Part shown: in pieces, positions 59,928 through 64,000 of the stretch
Position numbering within the stretch: the stretch's first letter is position 1
Layout: each line of letters starts with the position of its first letter
From: DATJLY01 sp035518375
Lineage (GTDB): Bacteria > Pseudomonadota > Alphaproteobacteria > ATCC43930 > CGMCC-115725
Length of the DNA stretch: 64,000 bases
Assembly (NCBI GenBank): GCA_035518375.1
Contig: DATIXQ010000107.1
Location: forward strand, 1-64,000
Reading direction: 5' to 3'
The notes under the pieces: model-generated
The model's database searches: none
The model's input: the letters and a program-made list of their open reading frames with translations, nothing else
What the model was told of the DNA's origin: nothing
Translations under genes and position numbers: made by a program

Positions 59928-60938
59928 ATGCCCTCGTATTTCGATCCGCTTGTCGTCGAGCAGTGGGGCGGCGCCTTCCTGCGCGAAGACAAGATCGAAG
60001 AGGCATTGCGGCGGCTTATACCGAATGCTGCGATCACAGCAGGGCGCTACAGCTATCCGAGCCGCGCCGAGACGCGCGATCTCGCCTGGAACCACATGGA
60101 CCAAAACCATCGCCCGACCATTCATGAAACATACGGCGATGCGGCGCGCGTCCACATCGGAGAGCATTCCGCGTTCTCCCTCACCCGCTTCGGCCGCTGG
60201 CCATTCGTGATCCCGGTCTTCGACGGCCGCCACAAGGAGAACGGCTTCTACCAGATCATCCTGTTGTTCGGCCTCTTCGTGATTATCACCATCATCGAGT
60301 GCAACGAGGTACACGGCGCAACGCAGATGGACATCCGCTGGTTCATCGCGTCCCATCGCGGACTGCGTTTCCTGCACAAGCCGCTCAATCGACGCCTCAC
60401 GCGGTTGAACGACGAACAGAACCGGGCAGATGACGAGATACGCGACCGACGCACTGCGCTCCGCGCACAGGGCTACAGTTTCGTCACCGATCGGCCGGAT
60501 TTCCTGAACGCCAATATCGTGGCGAACGACGTGATCTTCCCGCCGCTAGGGCCTGCCCAGCCGATCCTGCTGGCGGAGCTCGCGCCCGAGGCGCCGGTTC
60601 GCGTCGAGCTCGGCGGGCGGGCCTTCATTCTCCGCCGGCGGCCTGACGGTGGCGTGGACGTGTGGCCGGGCATCTGCCTCCATGAAGGCGCTGCGCTCGC
60701 GCCCGAGCATATCCTCGGGCGCGTCGCCAAATGCCCCTGGCATGGGCTCGAGTGGGGCGCGAGCCAGCTAAGCGAGAATACGCCCAGCGTCGAGATGTGC
60801 GGCGCGCGGCTTGAACTTGCGGCTGGCAGGATCCATCTCCGCCCGAGCGCGCGATCACGCGCCGCCGCGCGCACCGAGCCGGCGGCCGAGCAGTTCGCGC
60901 AGGGAGAAGACGCCACGAGGCGAACGGGGAACTCATGA
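59928..60938 (+). CDS. Rieske [2Fe-2S] domain protein with uncharacterised N-terminal part
   Basis: A 336-residue protein. The C-terminal Rieske domain (about 215-305) has complete cluster ligands: Cys250 and His252 (GICLHEG), Cys269 and His272 (KCPWHGLEW). The N-terminal 200 residues contain a His-rich stretch (WNHMDQNHRPTIHETYGDAA) and one hydrophobic segment (YQIILLFGLFVIITIIE near 108). I do not recognise this part; no typical oxygenase iron site is evident. The protein probably carries electrons to, or oxidises, a lipid or glycan at the membrane. It overlaps the flippase-like gene by four bases. Confidence 0.75.
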   Translation: MPSYFDPLVVEQWGGAFLREDKIEEALRRLIPNAAITAGRYSYPSRAETRDLAWNHMDQNHRPTIHETYGDAARVHIGEHSAFSLTRFGRWPFVIPVFDGRHKENGFYQIILLFGLFVIITIIECNEVHGATQMDIRWFIASHRGLRFLHKPLNRRLTRLNDEQNRADDEIRDRRTALRAQGYSFVTDRPDFLNANIVANDVIFPPLGPAQPILLAELAPEAPVRVELGGRAFILRRRPDGGVDVWPGICLHEGAALAPEHILGRVAKCPWHGLEWGASQLSENTPSVEMCGARLELAAGRIHLRPSARSRAAARTEPAAEQFAQGEDATRRTGNS

Positions 60939-61963
60939 GGCGGCCGGCTATATGGAAGCTGCTGTTGCTTTTGGCAGCGTTCGCCGCGCTCACTTACTGG
61001 GCGGCTCAAACGGTCGATTGGTCGCAACTTCTAAAGGAGCTTGCGGCCGCTTCGCCATTCGACATCGCCGTAATGCTGGTCGGATGGATCGCGGTTCTAT
61101 GCCTCCGGCCGCTGCGCATGCTGTTCCTGCTGCGCGCAACGTCGCGCGAGATTTCGTCCGAGTATGGTCCTGTATGGGCTGCGCACATTGTCGGCATGGG
61201 CACGAACAGCGTGACGCCGATGCGGGGCGGCGACGTTGTCATGGCGCTCATCATGAACCGTCGCCTGCCCGTCAGCGTGCCGCAGGCGCTTTCGGTTATC
61301 ATCGTCGATCGCGCCTGCGACACGGCAACGGTGGTCGCGATTTTCCTTGGCGCGCTCGTCTTCCTGCCCAGTGCAACGGCATGGTCCTCGCACGCCGCGC
61401 TCGTACTGCTCGCCGGGCTTGTCCTCGGCATCGCAGCCGTCGCCGTCATGGTCAAGGTGCGCGAACCACTCCTCGCGTTCCTCGGCGATCGGCTCGCGCG
61501 CTACCGCTTCGGCGTGCGCCTCCACACAATGGCGCGTGATCTCCTGTCGGGACTCGGCACGCTGCAGGATTTGAGGCTGGCGCTCATTGTCTTTCTGTTG
61601 TCGGTCGCGCTCTGGGGCGCAACGGTTGCTGCCTATTGGTTCGGGCTGCACGCCGTCTGGCATGGTGGCTCCGTGGCAGCGGCCGCATTCGCGTCGGCGG
61701 TAGTGGCGCTGAGCTTCGTCGTGCCGCTTGCGCCGGGCGGAATCGGAGTATTCCAGGCAGCGGCGGTTTTCGCCCTTACCGCCTTCGGAATACCGGTTGA
61801 GCCCGCGCTCGCCTTCGCCATCATCAGCCATGCCTTGCAGCTCGTGACGGTGCTGGTCCTGGCGGCCCTGGCGCTGAGGGGACTCGCCATGTTCCCTGCG
61901 CGCGTCGCGGCTCCTGGGGCGGGCGAGCCCGGTACGCCCGGGCTGGCGTCGCGCATTCCGTAA
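60935..61963 (+). CDS. Lysylphosphatidylglycerol synthase-TM/UPF0104 family membrane protein
   Basis: A 342-residue protein with about eight spans. Family marks are GMGTNSVTPMRGGDVVMALI near 88-107 and VVPLAPGGIGVFQAAAVFAL near 265. These are shared by AglD-like and flippase-like proteins of glycan loci that lack the soluble lysyl-transfer domain. It probably moves or presents a lipid-linked sugar across the membrane. The ATG overlaps the Rieske gene stop. Confidence 0.83.
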   Translation: MRRPAIWKLLLLLAAFAALTYWAAQTVDWSQLLKELAAASPFDIAVMLVGWIAVLCLRPLRMLFLLRATSREISSEYGPVWAAHIVGMGTNSVTPMRGGDVVMALIMNRRLPVSVPQALSVIIVDRACDTATVVAIFLGALVFLPSATAWSSHAALVLLAGLVLGIAAVAVMVKVREPLLAFLGDRLARYRFGVRLHTMARDLLSGLGTLQDLRLALIVFLLSVALWGATVAAYWFGLHAVWHGGSVAAAAFASAVVALSFVVPLAPGGIGVFQAAAVFALTAFGIPVEPALAFAIISHALQLVTVLVLAALALRGLAMFPARVAAPGAGEPGTPGLASRIP

Positions 61964-62033
61964 AGCCGCTCGCCCGGCGAAGCGAACGGGATCGAACTTG
62001 CCGAGCCAAGACCCACGAAATACAATCGAAACA

Positions 62034-64000
62034 ATGGGTTTCCGAACGGAGGGGACCGCGCGAGTGGTCGGTGTAGAGCGTACCGGTGGCGGCGAAGGCA
62101 GGGCGAACGGCCCGCACGTGCCGTTCGAGATCGGCCTTGTCCAGATCAACAACAGCTTCTCGGGGCAGAACTACCTACCCTATTCGGTCGCCCTGCTCGA
62201 AGCCTATGCGCGGCACAAGGCGGCTGATCCCGCGCGCTATCGCTTCCGTCTGCCCATCTACAAGCGCATCCGCATCGGCAGCGCGGTCGAGCAGCTTCAG
62301 GGCTGCGATATCGTCGGCTTCAGCACCTATGTCTGGAACGGGCAGATCTCACTCGAGATCGCGCGGCGCCTGAAGCGGCAGCAGCCGGACGTTCTCATCG
62401 TCTTCGGCGGCCCGCACGTGCCGGATCAGCCGGAGGCGTTCCTGCGCGCCAACCCGTTCATCGATATCGCGGTCCACAACGAGGGCGAGCAGACCTTTCT
62501 GCGCCTTCTCGAACGTTTCCCCGAGCGGCACTGGGCCGACATTCCGGGCGTGAGCTTCCTCGCGCCCGATGGCAGTTTCACGCGCAACACGGGCGGGCCG
62601 CGCTTCCGCGACCTCGACGAGGTGCCGTCGCCCTTCCTGTCGGGCGCGCTCGACCCGATCATGCGCGCCAATCCTGATGAGACTTGGATCGGCCTCTGGG
62701 AGACGAATCGCGGGTGCCCCTTCCAGTGCACCTTCTGCGATTGGGGTTCGGCGACCGCAGCGAAAGTCACGAAGTTCGGGATCGATCGGCTTTTCGCCGA
62801 GCTCGACTGGTTCGCGCAGAACAAGATCGAATACATCTTTTGCTGCGACGCGAATTTCGGCATCCAGAAGCGCGACGTCGAGATCGCAGAATACGCCGCG
62901 AAGCGCAAGGCCGTATCGGGTTATCCCAAGGCCCTTTCGGTGCAGAACACCAAGAACGCGACGGAGCGTGCCTATCTCACGCAGAAGATCCTGTCGGATG
63001 CCGGGCTCAACAAGGGCGTGGCGCTTTCGATGCAGAGCGTCGACGCGACGGCGCTCGCCTCGATCAAGCGCGACAACATCTCGCTCGAGACCTATATGGA
63101 ATTGCAGCGCCGCTTCACGCGCGACGGCGTCGAAACGTACAGCGACCTGATCCTCGGCCTACCGGGCGAGACCTACGACAGCTTCTCCAATGGCGTGCAG
63201 CTCCTGATCGAGACGGGGCAGCACAACCGCATCCAGTTCAACAACCTGTCGATCCTGCCGAATGCCGAGATGGGCGATCCCGCTTATCAGAAAAAGTACG
63301 GCATGGTTACGGTCGAATCGAAGATCATTAACATCCACGGCGAGCGGGTCGAGCTCGAGGACGACGTGCCTGAGCTCCAGGATCTCGTCGTCGCCACGCA
63401 TGCAATGCCGGCTGCGGATTGGCGCCGGACGCGCGCCTTCTGTTGGATCACGGCGCTCTTGCATTTCGACAAGCTCTTCCAGATCCCCCTCATCGTCGCC
63501 CACGAGCTTTCGGGCGCGCCCTATCGCGAGATGCTGGAGGCATTTCTCGATGTCGACGGGGCGGAATATCCGCTCCTCGGCAAGATCCGCGACTTCTTCC
63601 TGGCTGAGGCGCGCGCCATCCAGGAGGGCGCGCCGGAATACGTTTTCTCCGAAGCCTATCTCGGCATCTATTGGCCAGCAGACGAATACATGTTCATCAA
63701 GCTCACCGATGAGCGGCAGTTCGAGGAGTTCTATCGTCAGGCCGGGCGGCTTCTGAAAAGCATCGTCACCGAGCGCTGCGGCGGCGCGCTCGACCGGATG
63801 CTCGACGATGCTCTGCGCCTCAATCGTGCGCTCGTGAAGCAACCCTTCGTCGGCGACAATACCGTGGTCGAGACGAGTTCCGACCTCATGAGCTTCTACA
63901 ACGCCATCCGGCAGGGCGAGAAGGCGGCGTTGCGCACCGAGACGACGAAGGTGCTGATCGACCGGTCGAGTCAGACCTGGAACGATTTTCAGACCTGGTG
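62034..64000 (+). CDS. B12-binding-domain radical SAM protein (cut by window end)
   Basis: The first 655 codons of a radical SAM enzyme. Residues about 30-190 form a cobalamin-binding-type Rossmann domain (IGLVQINNSFSGQNYLPYSV, VFGGPHVPDQPEAFL, VHNEGEQTF). The radical SAM core follows with the cluster cysteines Cys228, Cys232 and Cys235 (RGCPFQCTFCDWG), plus YIFCCDANFGIQKRDVE and SDLILGLPGETYDSF. Such enzymes methylate or rearrange unreactive carbons; in this locus the target may be a sugar or lipid. The ATG at 62034 has only a weak upstream site, so the start is uncertain. The C-terminus is not seen. Confidence 0.88.
   Translation, partial: MGFRTEGTARVVGVERTGGGEGRANGPHVPFEIGLVQINNSFSGQNYLPYSVALLEAYARHKAADPARYRFRLPIYKRIRIGSAVEQLQGCDIVGFSTYVWNGQISLEIARRLKRQQPDVLIVFGGPHVPDQPEAFLRANPFIDIAVHNEGEQTFLRLLERFPERHWADIPGVSFLAPDGSFTRNTGGPRFRDLDEVPSPFLSGALDPIMRANPDETWIGLWETNRGCPFQCTFCDWGSATAAKVTKFGIDRLFAELDWFAQNKIEYIFCCDANFGIQKRDVEIAEYAAKRKAVSGYPKALSVQNTKNATERAYLTQKILSDAGLNKGVALSMQSVDATALASIKRDNISLETYMELQRRFTRDGVETYSDLILGLPGETYDSFSNGVQLLIETGQHNRIQFNNLSILPNAEMGDPAYQKKYGMVTVESKIINIHGERVELEDDVPELQDLVVATHAMPAADWRRTRAFCWITALLHFDKLFQIPLIVAHELSGAPYREMLEAFLDVDGAEYPLLGKIRDFFLAEARAIQEGAPEYVFSEAYLGIYWPADEYMFIKLTDERQFEEFYRQAGRLLKSIVTERCGGALDRMLDDALRLNRALVKQPFVGDNTVVETSSDLMSFYNAIRQGEKAALRTETTKVLIDRSSQTWNDFQTW

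Noticed and set aside
1..64000. CRISPR arrays, tRNA and rRNA genes
   Set aside because: No regularly spaced direct repeats and no tRNA- or rRNA-like sequence were seen on reading; a dedicated tRNA and repeat scan was not possible.

Overview
The window is GC-rich, gene-dense DNA from an alphaproteobacterium. The best clue is the core block at about 4.7-22.9 kb. Its order comEC / gltX-gltA / gloA-lpxB-lpxI-lpxA-fabZ-lpxD-skp-bamA-rseP-cdsA-uppS-frr-pyrH-tsf-rpsB is the arrangement I know from Hyphomicrobiales (Rhizobiales) and related orders. Species cannot be read from the sequence alone. No tRNA, rRNA or CRISPR array was seen.

Region 1 (1-4.7 kb) is a rearranged edge. It holds the 5' end of an IS1182-type transposase, a short acetyltransferase-like gene with an unexpected tail, two acyl-CoA dehydrogenase subunits, and a frameshifted remnant of a large helicase. 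The helicase remnant is joined directly to a comEC that has lost its 3' end. Region 2 (6.2-9.3 kb) carries gltX and gltA, bracketed by palindromic repeats. Region 3 (9.3-22.9 kb) is one long leftward operon for lipid A synthesis, outer-membrane assembly and translation. It is read from a recognisable promoter in front of rpsB, and dxr is absent from its usual place. Region 4 (22.9-29.5 kb) is a second leftward run: a metallophosphoesterase, parC, tusA and a mannosyltransferase-like membrane protein, preceded by a small membrane protein and a flavoprotein.

Region 5 (29.7-45.8 kb) mixes catabolic genes (dienelactone hydrolase, two flavin monooxygenases, two CocE/NonD hydrolases, a streptogramin-lyase-like propeller, a MetE-like protein and an SDR) with a three-gene overlapping operon. 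That operon encodes an exported TPR-CHAT protease-like protein, an exported small protein and a CHASE2 class III adenylate cyclase. It is the best candidate here for an undescribed signalling system.

Region 6 (45.8-64.0 kb) is an envelope or surface-glycan locus. It has two multi-pass membrane proteins, two small single-span proteins that share a HicB-like N-terminal segment, two paralogous YfhO-like membrane proteins of about 1000 residues, a heptose-kinase-like GHMP kinase, a membrane-fused methyltransferase, a family 2 glycosyltransferase, a Rieske protein, a flippase-like protein and a B12-binding radical SAM protein cut by the window end.
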